IMG/VR virus record: IMGVR_UViG_3300034170_000025
Coordinates: 1-58,179 of that record
Length of the DNA: 58,179 bases
Source of the DNA: a virus
Reading direction: 5' to 3' (one strand)
Made by a program: the position numbers and the translations under genes. The notes under the pieces were generated by a model. That model was not told the origin of the DNA. It was given only the letters and a program-made list of their open reading frames with translations, and did no database searches. Within the stretch, counting starts at the first letter, position 1. Each line of letters starts with the position of its first letter. This document shows positions 8,971-17,673 of the stretch, piece by piece.

Positions 8971-9524
8971 TGGAGTACAAGCCTTGGGAAGAGTACCCCA
9001 ACATCTGGAAAACTGAGGCGATGTATCTGAGCTGGATTCGTGGTGGAATCCGGCGATACCTCTGGTCTAAGAATCCAGTGAAGCTGGAGTTTGTCAAGTC
9101 TGCCCGCAAGATGATCACCAATCCTAATGTGAAACTCCGAAAGGGTAGACCAGAAGTTTGGGGAGGTATTTGCGAAATCTGTGGGAGAGAGCACCCTCTG
9201 AAGAATATGGAAGTTGACCATAAGTCTGGTGAGCACTCACTCAAGAAGGTGAGTGATATCCAGAAGTTTGTAGAGGGGATTGTGTTTATTCGCAAAGAGG
9301 ATTTAGCCTTTCTCTGCAAGCCTTGCCACAAGATCAAGACCAATGCGGAGAGGAAAGGCTTGAGCCACGAAGACAGTGCTATCGATAAAGAAGCTATTGC
9401 TTTGATGAAGTTAACACCAGCCGAGCAGAAAAACTGGCTAAAAGATCGTGGTGTTGATAAGCCTGGAGCGAATGCAAAGATTCGCCGTGAGCAGATAACT
9501 AATATTTTGAAGGAGGGTAGATGA
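8967..9524 (+). CDS. HNH / endonuclease VII-like nuclease
   Basis: 185 aa. A zinc-binding His-Me finger nuclease: CEICGREH, then MEVDHKSGEH with the catalytic His, then CKPCHKIKT. Two CxxC pairs flank the DHK motif as in recombination endonuclease VII-like proteins. Probably resolves branched DNA alongside the exonuclease it overlaps. It could instead be a stand-alone HNH endonuclease. Confidence 0.8.
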   Translation: MMEYKPWEEYPNIWKTEAMYLSWIRGGIRRYLWSKNPVKLEFVKSARKMITNPNVKLRKGRPEVWGGICEICGREHPLKNMEVDHKSGEHSLKKVSDIQKFVEGIVFIRKEDLAFLCKPCHKIKTNAERKGLSHEDSAIDKEAIALMKLTPAEQKNWLKDRGVDKPGANAKIRREQITNILKEGR

Positions 9525-9868
9525 AGAAAATGTACATCGCTGTGCTGGACGAGGCACCAGATTACATGGTGCCAACTCTGGTAGCCCATACTATTTTAGG
9601 TGCTGATGACCACTTTTACGAACATCCTGACATGGAGACTGTCAGGCAGTACTGTGATTGGAGGGTTAACTCTTTCCGCAAGGTTGTCCTGCGTGTTAAC
9701 AGAAGAGAGTTCGACAAAATCAGAGAGACACTCACTCATTATGCAGGACATGAAAATACCATCTGTGGTGGTGAGCGTAGCTGCTTAATTGTCCTGCCTG
9801 TCGAGTCTGATGCAGTTCCAAACGTATTAAAATTCGCCAAAATGTGGAAGCCAGAGGATGTGTTATGA
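9521..9868 (+). CDS. Pth2-like (peptidyl-tRNA hydrolase fold) phage protein
   Basis: 115 aa. The pattern MYIAVLDEAPDYMVPTLVAH, SFRKVVLRVNRREFDKI and VPNVLKFAKMW matches a conserved phage family usually related to Pth2 peptidyl-tRNA hydrolases. If active it would recycle peptidyl-tRNA; activity is not shown by sequence alone. Overlaps both neighbours by ATGA. Confidence 0.55.
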   Translation: MKKMYIAVLDEAPDYMVPTLVAHTILGADDHFYEHPDMETVRQYCDWRVNSFRKVVLRVNRREFDKIRETLTHYAGHENTICGGERSCLIVLPVESDAVPNVLKFAKMWKPEDVL

Positions 9869-10080
9869 GCATAGAACTTAGAACAGCCATAGAGTCATAT
9901 GTAAGCTCTCTTGTACTGTTATCAGATAGAAAGCTTGCAGTAAACCCTCAGACACTTAGCTACCTTAGTACAAGGGTTTACAATGCGTTCAATTCTGAAC
10001 TCTACAGGTCAGAAGTTAATCTGCATCTTAGCACAAATGAGTACAACAGTGTGGTTGTTAAATTGATTGATAAGGAGTGA
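9865..10080 (+). CDS. Small unknown protein
   Basis: 71 aa, not recognised. The start at 9865 gives ATGA overlap with the previous stop and is chosen over a longer in-frame start. Mostly helical and polar. Confidence 0.65.
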   Translation: MSIELRTAIESYVSSLVLLSDRKLAVNPQTLSYLSTRVYNAFNSELYRSEVNLHLSTNEYNSVVVKLIDKE

Positions 10081-10082
10081 GT

Positions 10083-10856
10083 ATGAGTAAGCGTCACCTA
10101 GTAATCGCAGATACCCAGAATAAGCCAGATGAAAGCCTTGAGTATATGGGCTACATCGGCAAGTTTATCGCTGACAAACGCCCGGACGTTATCGTCCATA
10201 TTGGTGATCACTGGGACTTCCCAAGTCTGTCGAGCTACGACAAAGGCAAGAAGGTTATGGAAGGCCGTAGAGTCATTGATGACGTCAAGGCTGGACATGA
10301 CGGCATGCTTGAGTTGATGAAGCCTATCATCGCACTACAGGAGCAACAGCGTGCAAGTAAGAAGAAGGTTTACAACCCTAAAATGGTATTTACTCCTGGC
10401 AATCACGAGGATCGGTTTGACCGCTACGCCAATGACAACCCAGAGCTTTACGGCCTTGTTGGTGTGGATTCCCTCAATATTGAACAGTACGGCTGGGAAG
10501 TTGCTGACTATCTGAAACCAGTTTGCATTGATGGTATCTATTACGTCCACTACTTGGTAAACCCAATGAATGGACGCCCCCGAGCTGGTAATGCCGCTGC
10601 ACAGTTGAAGGCTGTAGGTTCTTCATTCGTTGTTGGTCACAAGCAGGTTCTGGATATTGCCATCGCTGATAACCAACTTGATGGTAAATACCGCATTGGC
10701 ATTATCAACGGTGCGTGCTATCCTCATGACGAAGCGTACAAAGGGCACCAAGGCAACAACCACTTCCGTGGTATCATGGTCTTGAACGAAGTTGAGGATG
10801 GCTTCGGCTTGCCTTGCCCAGTGTCTCTAGACTTCTTGACTAAAAAATACGCTTGA
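10083..10856 (+). CDS. Calcineurin-like metallophosphoesterase
   Basis: 257 aa from the ATG at 10083, which follows AAGGAG; a GTG six bases upstream is less likely. Metal-site motifs run in order: VIADTQ (Gln where DxH is usual), VHIGDHWD (GDxxD-like), FTPGNHEDR (GNHE), VVGHKQ (GH). A phosphodiesterase or phosphatase of unknown substrate. A second, unrelated phosphoesterase sits at 54973-55542. Confidence 0.82.
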   Translation: MSKRHLVIADTQNKPDESLEYMGYIGKFIADKRPDVIVHIGDHWDFPSLSSYDKGKKVMEGRRVIDDVKAGHDGMLELMKPIIALQEQQRASKKKVYNPKMVFTPGNHEDRFDRYANDNPELYGLVGVDSLNIEQYGWEVADYLKPVCIDGIYYVHYLVNPMNGRPRAGNAAAQLKAVGSSFVVGHKQVLDIAIADNQLDGKYRIGIINGACYPHDEAYKGHQGNNHFRGIMVLNEVEDGFGLPCPVSLDFLTKKYA

Positions 10857-10892
10857 CATCACTCTGGGGCTATCGTAAGATAGCCCTCCTTT
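10853..10892 (+). promoter_or_regulatory. Promoter with terminator hairpin over the -10
   Basis: TTGACA at 10853-10858 overlaps the previous stop; TAAGAT at 10876-10881, spacing 17. An 8-bp stem (GGGCTATC/GATAGCCC, GTAA loop, 10867-10886) spans the -10 and is followed by TCCTTTCGTT. Confidence 0.7.
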
Positions 10893-10907
10893 CGTTAAGG
10901 AGGTTTT

Positions 10908-11084
10908 ATGAAGCACGTAATTCTTGATAACACATACACTGTAGAGCAAATTGAAGACCTTGAGTTTTATGTTCAAAGGGCTTTTGATGAGGCTGGTCCA
11001 GCCATGCTGAAAGAACACGGTGAGGATGCTTGTATGAAAGCTACCTTCAGAGTTCGAATCGAGGTGGAGTTCGATGCAGAGTAA
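10908..11084 (+). CDS. Short unknown protein, 58 aa
   Basis: ATG directly behind AAGGAGG. Sequence MKHVILDNTYTVEQIEDLEF onward is acidic and ends VEFDAE. Not recognised. Overlaps the membrane protein that follows by 11 bases, supporting it as real. Confidence 0.65.
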   Translation: MKHVILDNTYTVEQIEDLEFYVQRAFDEAGPAMLKEHGEDACMKATFRVRIEVEFDAE

Positions 11085-11310
11085 GAAGCAGTCTCTCAAA
11101 GAAACACTTACCAACACTGGCGTTGGCATGGTGGGTAGTTGGCTCATTACGATGGGCACATTCAGCGCCCTTGGGGTTTCGAGTGTAGCAGGCAATGCAC
11201 TAGCCTCCACTGTAGCCACAATCGGCTGTACAGTTTGGAGCATTGGGCGTGGCTATACGATCAGACGCTATTTTAATAAACAACATCAGAAGGAGAAGAC
11301 AAATGAGTGA
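11074..11310 (+). CDS. DUF7220-like small membrane protein
   Basis: 78 aa, two transmembrane segments (about 17-36 and 42-60) followed by a basic RGYTIRRYFNKQ tail. The N-terminal KKQSLKETLTNTGVG and the IRRYFN end match a widespread phage and plasmid membrane family, DUF7220, of unknown role. Confidence 0.7.
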   Translation: MQSKKQSLKETLTNTGVGMVGSWLITMGTFSALGVSSVAGNALASTVATIGCTVWSIGRGYTIRRYFNKQHQKEKTNE

Positions 11311-11500
11311 GCTTGTGAGCTTGAAGGACGTTGTAAGCCTGCCAGAGGCAGTTGAGTTCCTAGAAGGACTGCTGACCCAGCATGGAGACACTGAAGACGC
11401 CATGATGATCTTGCTGTTGAAGGTCAGCCTTACAAAAGCAATCCTTGAGAAAGCACTAGGGGCTGACCCAATCATCGTTACATTGGAGGATGTGGAATGA
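11303..11500 (+). CDS. Small unknown protein
   Basis: 65 aa, acidic and helical. ATG at 11303 follows AAGGAGAAG and overlaps the membrane gene by 8 bases. It also overlaps the next gene by ATGA, placing it in one operon with the diphosphohydrolase-like gene. Confidence 0.68.
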   Translation: MSELVSLKDVVSLPEAVEFLEGLLTQHGDTEDAMMILLLKVSLTKAILEKALGADPIIVTLEDVE

Positions 11501-12150
11501 GTGTTAGAGTAATTACAATCCAAGAGATGCTAGATTTACCAAAAGGCGCTCACGCTGTTTTGGTAAAGAACGTCGATGATCTGGATGGCGGTGGCCTAGA
11601 GGCAGGGGCTGAACTGACCAAGAAGGGTGAAGTGTTTGATGACAAGCAAAGTGTAGGGTTTTGGCACTCAAGCGGGCAACGGTGGGACTTCTTTGAAGAG
11701 GGGGAAGTTGGAGTTGTTGAACAAACAGCTACAAATTTTGATCTGTCTGTCTTCTCACCAGAAACTGGTGAGCCTGTCCTGGGCGTATTTCGTCCTGATC
11801 TGGATACGCGAAAAGTTGGAAAGGTTCGTGTTGAGTTGGTCGACGAAGGCTTCCCACTCGCATTGCGTGAAGTTGCTAAGGTCATGACTTGGGCACAAAC
11901 TGCGAAAGGTTATAAAGACCACGACTGGCAAAACCTACCAAATGCTGAAGTTGCTTTAGCTGCTGCGGCCAGCCGCCATCGCACAGACCATATCGAACAA
12001 AGGGTTGTAAAAGGTCTTGACACTGAGGAGTGTGTGGATGTAGAATCCTCACTTCACCACAAGGCCCATGAAGCTTTTGGTGTACTCGCTCAACTTGAGT
12101 TGATGTTACGTGGCAAGTTTGTTGACAAGCATACTGCATACGCGGTATAA
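11497..12150 (+). CDS. dATP/dGTP diphosphohydrolase-like protein (DUF5664 type)
   Basis: 217 aa. The C-terminal half matches the all-alpha NTP pyrophosphohydrolase family: FPLALREVAKVMTWAQTAKGY, AAAASRHRTDH and ESSLHHKAHEAFG. The order (aL.EVA, AA..RH, D.eS..HHlaH) is that of DUF5664, which includes the MazZ-type enzymes of Z-DNA phages. The N-terminal 110 aa are not recognised. No PurZ or DatZ is visible here, so ordinary dNTP-pool control is more likely than 2-aminoadenine synthesis. Confidence 0.7.
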   Translation: MSVRVITIQEMLDLPKGAHAVLVKNVDDLDGGGLEAGAELTKKGEVFDDKQSVGFWHSSGQRWDFFEEGEVGVVEQTATNFDLSVFSPETGEPVLGVFRPDLDTRKVGKVRVELVDEGFPLALREVAKVMTWAQTAKGYKDHDWQNLPNAEVALAAAASRHRTDHIEQRVVKGLDTEECVDVESSLHHKAHEAFGVLAQLELMLRGKFVDKHTAYAV

Positions 12151-12207
12151 TATTACCCAAGCAAGACAATGAAAGGGAAACCCGTTAAAAGGTTTCCCTT
12201 TGTTATT
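12122..12207 (+). promoter_or_regulatory. Consensus promoter followed by leader hairpin
   Basis: TTGACA (12122-12127) and TATAAT (12146-12151), spacing 18, lie inside the end of the preceding gene. The first transcribed bases contain an 11-bp hairpin (AAAGGGAAACC/GGTTTCCCTTT, 12172-12201) followed by TGTTATTT. The hairpin would terminate readthrough and may attenuate this promoter before thyX at 12220. Confidence 0.7.
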
Positions 12208-12219
12208 TAAGGAGAATTA

Positions 12220-13128
12220 ATGACAATCACTGCCAAAATTATCGCTCACTCTATCTCACCATATGGTCATCATATCGTTACATGGGAGTTGGAGTACCCT
12301 CGTTTTATCCATGGGGAGTTTATGACTCACCGACTATTCTCTCGTAATGCAGCATCCAGTAGAGCTATTCCCGTAAAGAATATCATCGAACAAGTAAGAA
12401 ACAGCCCTGCAATGCCCATACATTGGGGAGTAAACGAGCCTGGAATGCAAGCGTCCAATGTGCTGTCTGATGCTCTAACCGCATCCGCGAAGTACATCTG
12501 GAAGAAGGCAGCAGAATATGCTGCTGATTTTGCTGAATGTCTTGTGAAGATCGGGTTACACAAGCAAGCAACAAACCGCATCCTCGAACCCTTCCAGACA
12601 ATGAAGACTGTAATGACAGCAACTTGTATGGACAACTTCTTCTGGTTGCGTAATCACCCAGACGCACAACCTGAAATCAAAGAGCTTGCTCGTTTGATGT
12701 GGGAAGCTTTGCAGGAGAGCAACCCTGTTATAATCGGCCCAGGTGATTGGCACGTTCCGTACTTTGGAACTGGGCAGTGGTATCACAACTACCCAGAGGA
12801 CAGCCTTAAAGATGCTCTGGCAATCTCGGCTAGCTGCTGCGCCCAAGTGAGTTACCGTAAGCTGGATGATACGCTGGAGAAGGCCCAGATGGTGTATAAA
12901 CGCCTTGTAGAGAGCGAGCCGGTACATGCCAGCCCATTCGAACACCAAGCCACGCCAATCGAGGTGCCTGATATGTTCTGTGAAGACTGTCAAGAGCAAT
13001 CTGTCTGGGAAGACGGCGTAACCCACGTAGACCGTAACAAGAAGTTCTGGTCTGGCAATTTTATCGGTTGGATTCAACATCGCCAACTTATTCCGAATAA
13101 CGTTTGCACTAAATACGAGGCTAAATAA
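12220..13128 (+). CDS. thyX: FAD-dependent thymidylate synthase ThyX
   Basis: 302 aa. Makes dTMP from dUMP using FAD, NADPH and methylene-tetrahydrofolate. The ThyX signature (RHRxxSxNExSxRY) appears in diverged form as THRLFSRNAASSRA near residues 32-45. Mid-chain HASPFEHQATP is also typical of ThyX. Preceded by AAGGAG and its own promoter; overlaps the next gene by TAATG and leads the RNR operon. Confidence 0.83.
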   Translation: MTITAKIIAHSISPYGHHIVTWELEYPRFIHGEFMTHRLFSRNAASSRAIPVKNIIEQVRNSPAMPIHWGVNEPGMQASNVLSDALTASAKYIWKKAAEYAADFAECLVKIGLHKQATNRILEPFQTMKTVMTATCMDNFFWLRNHPDAQPEIKELARLMWEALQESNPVIIGPGDWHVPYFGTGQWYHNYPEDSLKDALAISASCCAQVSYRKLDDTLEKAQMVYKRLVESEPVHASPFEHQATPIEVPDMFCEDCQEQSVWEDGVTHVDRNKKFWSGNFIGWIQHRQLIPNNVCTKYEAK

Positions 13129-13466
13129 TGGCTGATTACGCACTGAGTTTCCACGACCTGATGATGGTTGATGGCTTTAAAGAAGCACACGATACACAGA
13201 ACAAGAAAGTATTCGAAGCGATTCTACAGACGAATGGCTTTGAGGTGAGTTTGGGTTACGAGCTTGTAGCCTGCAACCACCGAACAATCAACAACATTGA
13301 GTACTACGGAATTCGTGTTGAAGGTTTTGAACGTACAGATAAGGCATGGATTGACACAGGATGTGCGAGCATGGAAGCCCAGATCGAAGCAGCTAAAGAC
13401 AAGAGCCTGAGACATACGCTACGTCAAATGAGTTATCAGGGTACACTAACTCCTATCAGTGAATAA
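13128..13466 (+). CDS. Unknown protein between thyX and nrdB
   Basis: 112 aa, not recognised. TAATG overlap with thyX shows coupling. Contains a Cys pair separated by about 40 residues and a Lys/Glu helix near the C terminus. Position suggests a nucleotide-metabolism accessory role, but nothing in the sequence proves it. Confidence 0.7.
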   Translation: MADYALSFHDLMMVDGFKEAHDTQNKKVFEAILQTNGFEVSLGYELVACNHRTINNIEYYGIRVEGFERTDKAWIDTGCASMEAQIEAAKDKSLRHTLRQMSYQGTLTPISE

Positions 13467-13474
13467 GGAAACAT

Positions 13475-14533
13475 ATGACCAATAAGACAAGATCGGAGGC
13501 GGGCGTAATGCCCGTCCCGTTTGACTGGAACGCCAAGACTCGAATTATGACTGAGACAGACAGTTACGCAATTGTCTATCCACAGTTCTTAGAGTTTGCT
13601 GACCAGCAGTTCGACAAGCAGTTCTGGACAAACACAGAAATGAAGGTTGAGCTTGACCGGATGCAGTTGCTGTTTGAGTTAACTCCAGCACAGTTACACG
13701 CTGTAAAATTTGTACTCCAACTGTTCCTCAAGTATGAGTTGATTGTTGGTGAAGAGTTTTGGAATGGACTATTTATTAGGGTCTTCCCAACTCCCGAAGC
13801 TAAGGCTATGGCTGCGGCTTTTGCTGCATTTGAACTTCAAGTTCATGCACGGTTCTACAACCAACTAAATGTGCAACTTGGCCTCGACACAGACGAACAT
13901 TATCGTGCGTATGCTGCTAACCCTGAGTTGGCTGCACGTGTTGAGTGGCTTGAAAAGGTACTTAGTGGGGAAGACAAACTGCTGTCTGTTATAGTTTTCT
14001 CGATGACTGAGACTGCGTTGCTCTTTGCTAGCTTCGCAATCCTGAAGAGCTTTCAAACTAATGGGTACAACAAAATCGCTGTAACTGTTCGTGGAACTAA
14101 CCAGTCTGCAATTGATGAAGACTTGCATGGCTTGGCCGCAGCCTGGGCAGTTAACCAACACTACAAAGAGTTGGGACGTCCGCTGCGTGAGGACACTGTA
14201 AGAGTTGAACAGATTTACAAGGCTATTCAATATGCCTACGAACATGAATGTTTGATCATTGATCTTGCGTTCCTTGAAGATACGCTCAATGGTATGACTA
14301 AAGAAGACTTCAAGAACTACATCAAAGTGAGGCTTAACGTCTTTGCAGAACGCCTCGGACTTGATCTTCCATTCCCTGGAGTTACCTCTCCAATCACTAA
14401 GTGGTTTGAGCTGGGCACAGACTCGTATAAAATGGTTGACTTCTTTACGCCTGGAATGGGCCTTGAATATGAGAGTGGCTGGGATGAAACTGGGTTCATT
14501 CGTGGATATATTGAAACAGGGGAAATTGAATGA
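13475..14533 (+). CDS. nrdB: Class I ribonucleotide reductase beta subunit
   Basis: 352 aa. Houses the di-iron centre that makes the radical for NDP reduction. Metal ligands fit the ferritin-like pattern: Glu in LIVGEEFW, ELQVHARFY (ExxH, with Tyr four after the His as the candidate radical), Glu in FSMTETALL, and DEDLHG (ExxH). The C terminus (FIRGYIETGEIE) would bind NrdA. Overlaps nrdA by ATGA. Confidence 0.92.
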   Translation: MTNKTRSEAGVMPVPFDWNAKTRIMTETDSYAIVYPQFLEFADQQFDKQFWTNTEMKVELDRMQLLFELTPAQLHAVKFVLQLFLKYELIVGEEFWNGLFIRVFPTPEAKAMAAAFAAFELQVHARFYNQLNVQLGLDTDEHYRAYAANPELAARVEWLEKVLSGEDKLLSVIVFSMTETALLFASFAILKSFQTNGYNKIAVTVRGTNQSAIDEDLHGLAAAWAVNQHYKELGRPLREDTVRVEQIYKAIQYAYEHECLIIDLAFLEDTLNGMTKEDFKNYIKVRLNVFAERLGLDLPFPGVTSPITKWFELGTDSYKMVDFFTPGMGLEYESGWDETGFIRGYIETGEIE

Positions 14534-16260
14534 ATTACTCAGCACTGAGAAAACAACAGATTGAGGATGGAGTGTGCCCACCGTGGTACACTACCGGGGG
14601 TATCCAGTTGTTCTACGACAAGTACTCGTATAACAATGAAACAGTTAAGAGCCGCTTCCGTGCAGTTGCACGGGCACTGGCACAGCACGCTCCTGAAAGT
14701 TACCCTGAGTGGTGGAACGCCAACCCATACTGGGCAGGGAAGACTTGGGAAGACGCATTCTACCAGACGATGTGGGACGGTTTTATCAGCCCCTCCACTC
14801 CGCTCCTTGCTAATGGTGGCCTGCGTCATCGTGGCACGACTGTAAGCTGTGCTGGTGGCAACGTTGGCAATAGTCTGGCAGATCGTTATGACTTCTTAAC
14901 AGAAGCTGCTATCCTGACAAAACACAGCCACGGTACAAGTTACTGTATTGATGACTGGCCTGCCGAAGGTGATAAGATTCGTGGTGGACGTTCCCAGGGT
15001 GTGATGCCTTTGATTCGTGACATCATCAACGTGATGGAGGAAGTGGCTCAAGGTCCACGACGCGGGAGTTGTGCATACAGCTTAAGACCACAACACGGTG
15101 ACTTTGATAAGGTGGCTGATTACCTGTATGAGCGTACCGAGAGTAACAATGTTGGTTGGCTAATCGATGATGAATTTATCGACCTGATGAAGGAAGAAGA
15201 CCCAGAGGCTCTACGCAAGTTTGCTAAGATGCTTGGGATTAAGATGCCACGTGGTAAGGGCTACTTTTCGTTCATTGACAAGATGAACCGCAGGCTGGCT
15301 AAAGCCTTTAAGCGAGCTGGAAGACGTGCTCGTGCATCAAACCTGTGCCAAGAGACAAACTTGATTGCAGATGATGACTACACATTTAGTTGTGTTATCC
15401 TCAACTATAACCTTGAGCTGTACCGTAGCTGGCCTGAACACCTTGTGTTTGTTGGTCAAGTTATGAGTGATTGCAACGTAAGTGAATATATTGAGACGAT
15501 GGAGACCACGCTGTCTAAGAAAGACTTGAGAGCAATGGAGAAAATCCTACGCTTTACCAAGGAATTCCGTGCACTGGGTTCTGGCGTTCTGGGGCTACAC
15601 ACCCTGTTCCAGGCTGAGATGTTGTCTGTCTCTAGCATGGAAGCCATGATGTTGAACACAAAGATTTTCCGTGGCATCGAGAAGGATGCAATCTCGGCGA
15701 ACTCTTGGTTGGCAGTTACTATGGGAGAGCCTGTAGGCTGTGCAGGGCTTGGACAACGCAATGCTACAATGCTGATGATGCCTCCTACCAAATCAACCGC
15801 TGAGTTGATGGCAGGAGCTTCTGAGGGTATTGGCCTGGACGTTGCCATGTGCTTCACCAAACAATCCGCTGGTGGTGAATTCTTCCGCATCAACAAAGTG
15901 CTGTTAGAGTTGATCAAGAGGAAGGGGTTGGATATCAGCCAGTGTGTTAAAGACATGAACTCCCAAAAAGGTTCTGTGCAACACGTAAGCTGGTTGAGCG
16001 ACGAAGAGAAGGCTGTATTCAGAACAGCATTTGAGATTCCAATGGAAGATCACTTGCGTCTGTGTTCCCAACGTCAGAACTACATCGACCAAGGTCAGAG
16101 TATTAACCTCTACTTTACGTCGAATGACACACCAGAGTATATTGGCAAGATTCACCGTATCGCTTTTGACGATCCAAATATCCTGTCTCTGTACTACATC
16201 TATTCCATGAGGGGCGCCGGGGAAATTACCCGTGTAGAATCTTGTGAGATGTGCCAATAA
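14530..16260 (+). CDS. nrdA: Class I ribonucleotide reductase alpha subunit
   Basis: 576 aa, shorter than cellular NrdA (about 700-760), with no obvious N-terminal ATP-cone. Visible motifs: FISPSTPLLANGG (substrate loop), SNLCQETNL (catalytic Cys-x-Glu), MMPPTKSTAELMAG, and YYIYSMRG near the end for radical transfer. The C-terminal CEMCQ supplies the CxxC pair that would be re-reduced by the NrdH glutaredoxin at 18490. Catalytic residues look intact. Confidence 0.93.
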   Translation: MNYSALRKQQIEDGVCPPWYTTGGIQLFYDKYSYNNETVKSRFRAVARALAQHAPESYPEWWNANPYWAGKTWEDAFYQTMWDGFISPSTPLLANGGLRHRGTTVSCAGGNVGNSLADRYDFLTEAAILTKHSHGTSYCIDDWPAEGDKIRGGRSQGVMPLIRDIINVMEEVAQGPRRGSCAYSLRPQHGDFDKVADYLYERTESNNVGWLIDDEFIDLMKEEDPEALRKFAKMLGIKMPRGKGYFSFIDKMNRRLAKAFKRAGRRARASNLCQETNLIADDDYTFSCVILNYNLELYRSWPEHLVFVGQVMSDCNVSEYIETMETTLSKKDLRAMEKILRFTKEFRALGSGVLGLHTLFQAEMLSVSSMEAMMLNTKIFRGIEKDAISANSWLAVTMGEPVGCAGLGQRNATMLMMPPTKSTAELMAGASEGIGLDVAMCFTKQSAGGEFFRINKVLLELIKRKGLDISQCVKDMNSQKGSVQHVSWLSDEEKAVFRTAFEIPMEDHLRLCSQRQNYIDQGQSINLYFTSNDTPEYIGKIHRIAFDDPNILSLYYIYSMRGAGEITRVESCEMCQ

Positions 16261-16267
16261 TGGCTCA

Positions 16268-16289
16268 GGGGCGCCTAGCGCCCCATTTT
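16268..16289 (+). terminator. Intrinsic terminator after nrdA
   Basis: Perfect 7-bp stem GGGGCGC/GCGCCCC with a CTA loop, then ATTTT. Confidence 0.85.
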
Positions 16290-16303
16290 AATGGAGAAAT
16301 AAA

Positions 16304-16663
16304 ATGACACCAGTAATAAATGTCACTAACCTAAACGATGGCAGATGGGTGACAACAACTGTAGACAACACTGGCTGCACAATAGAGGTGTTCTCTGGCG
16401 GCGGACCTGCTGACTCAACGGTTCACATGACCCCAACCCAGAGTAAGCCTTGGGTGGCTTTCCTAGCCAATAGTGAAGAGGTGAGGGCTTTAGAGCTACT
16501 TCTAGAGGTTCAGATAGCCTTTGAGACTGAGATGGGAGCTGATCTTATCGCCTTCAATAGCCAAGCTCTGACGAAAGACCCTGTAACAAAGGTGTATACT
16601 CAAGCTGTAACTCGCCTGGCTTTCGATGCCTACAAAAAAGGTCTTGACGGCCCTCCAGCCTAA
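16304..16663 (+). CDS. Unknown 119-aa protein
   Basis: Not recognised. Thr/Asn-rich N-terminal half predicted as strands, C-terminal half helical (FETEMGADLIAFNSQALTK). It follows the nrdA terminator with no clear promoter, so readthrough or an unseen promoter must serve it. Confidence 0.68.
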   Translation: MTPVINVTNLNDGRWVTTTVDNTGCTIEVFSGGGPADSTVHMTPTQSKPWVAFLANSEEVRALELLLEVQIAFETEMGADLIAFNSQALTKDPVTKVYTQAVTRLAFDAYKKGLDGPPA

Positions 16664-16706
16664 GCGTAGAATCGCCCCCATCGACAGACGTCCTTGGGGG
16701 CATTTT
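16644..16706 (+). promoter_or_regulatory. Promoter followed by terminator-like leader hairpin
   Basis: TTGACG (16644-16649) and TAGAAT (16667-16672), spacing 17, overlap the end of the previous gene. GCCCCCA/TGGGGGC (16674-16680 and 16695-16701) then forms a 7-bp hairpin followed by ATTTTT. The T run abuts the next ATG at 16708, so the only G-rich ribosome site is the right arm of the stem. Confidence 0.65.
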
Positions 16707-16707
16707 T

Positions 16708-16926
16708 ATGAGCTACAACCTTAGAACAGACAAGGGAACACTCTTTGGCCGGGTGGATAATAATCTTGCTGGCAAGATGCTGAAAGACTGCAAAGGTCAT
16801 TGGGCAGAGAAGAAGTTTGTGAGCGGTGTTGTTAAGAATGTTTTCGTTTTTACTGAGGACATGACCTACGGTACGGACGTTATGAAAGTATTCTTGTTTG
16901 AAGGCTTCTATATGGAGGAAATGTAA
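16708..16926 (+). CDS. Small unknown protein
   Basis: 72 aa, not recognised. Beta-rich, ending FEGFYMEEM. Translation would require opening of the upstream hairpin, since TTGGGGG is the only plausible ribosome site. Stop overlaps the next start (TAATG). Confidence 0.65.
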   Translation: MSYNLRTDKGTLFGRVDNNLAGKMLKDCKGHWAEKKFVSGVVKNVFVFTEDMTYGTDVMKVFLFEGFYMEEM

Positions 16927-17120
16927 TGACACCACGCGAAGAAGCAATCGCTGACATGAAGTATGCAAAGAGTTTGGGCATGACTGCATTAAAGCAGCAC
17001 TACATGATCTGGCGTGGAGCTACAGTTCCGTATCCATCGGACGTTGCAGAATACGCTAGCGTTGTGATGGAAATCTATGGTAAACTTGACACTGAAGACT
17101 GTATGCTAAAGGGGGCATAA
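16926..17120 (+). CDS. Small unknown protein
   Basis: 64 aa, not recognised; helical with MKYAKSLGMTALKQHYMIWR. ATATGGAGG lies upstream. TAATG overlaps on both sides place it in a tightly coupled run. Confidence 0.68.
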   Translation: MTPREEAIADMKYAKSLGMTALKQHYMIWRGATVPYPSDVAEYASVVMEIYGKLDTEDCMLKGA

Positions 17121-17458
17121 TGCGACACACCGAGAAACGCTTTCTAACAGAAGACGCCGGGGAAACTGGCTCGATGGTTTGCACTGTAGAAACAATGCGT
17201 GTAAAAGATATGGACGAGTGGACTTTAGGTCGTGATCCGCACATCAGTGGTGACATTCAAATTCGAGACTGCGGCGGTCGTCCAATTAATCTGGACTTTG
17301 ACGCATACGGTGAGAAACAGTTTAAGAAACGCCTTGACAAGCTGGATGGGATGATTGCACAATTGCAGCGAATGAGGACTCAGTACCACGAAATGTGGTG
17401 GAGTCACCTACGCGACATCGAGTATAAAAAGGCTGAACTGGCGAAGGGAGGGAAGTGA
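17120..17458 (+). CDS. Unknown protein with C-terminal helix
   Basis: 112 aa. The first 60 residues are beta-rich, the last 45 form a charged helix (KRLDKLDGMIAQLQRMRTQY) that could be a coiled coil. Not recognised. Shares its last base with the next start. Confidence 0.7.
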   Translation: MRHTEKRFLTEDAGETGSMVCTVETMRVKDMDEWTLGRDPHISGDIQIRDCGGRPINLDFDAYGEKQFKKRLDKLDGMIAQLQRMRTQYHEMWWSHLRDIEYKKAELAKGGK

Positions 17459-17673
17459 TGGCTGAGTACAATATTCGAGTTACAAAATGGTGCAAACCCA
17501 AGGAAATTTTGTTTGAGTACAGCTCTCCAATCCCACCTTCTAAGGGTGACGTTATTTGGTATCGAGATAAAGCTTTCAGCGTTGGTTTGGTTAGCTATAT
17601 CCTCACGTCCTCCCAACAACAGGTTGGAGAGTACAACTATCTTGACTACATTGAAGTGCAGGTGATTCGATGA
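17458..17673 (+). CDS. Small unknown protein
   Basis: 71 aa, not recognised. The ATG at 17458 behind GGGAGGGAA is chosen over a GTG one codon earlier. Pattern suggests an all-beta fold (KGDVIWYRDKAFSVGLVSY). Confidence 0.65.
   Translation: MAEYNIRVTKWCKPKEILFEYSSPIPPSKGDVIWYRDKAFSVGLVSYILTSSQQQVGEYNYLDYIEVQVIR

Noticed and set aside
11497-12150. 2-aminoadenine (Z) genome
   Set aside because: Only a MazZ-like gene is visible; PurZ and DatZ were not found in the window.
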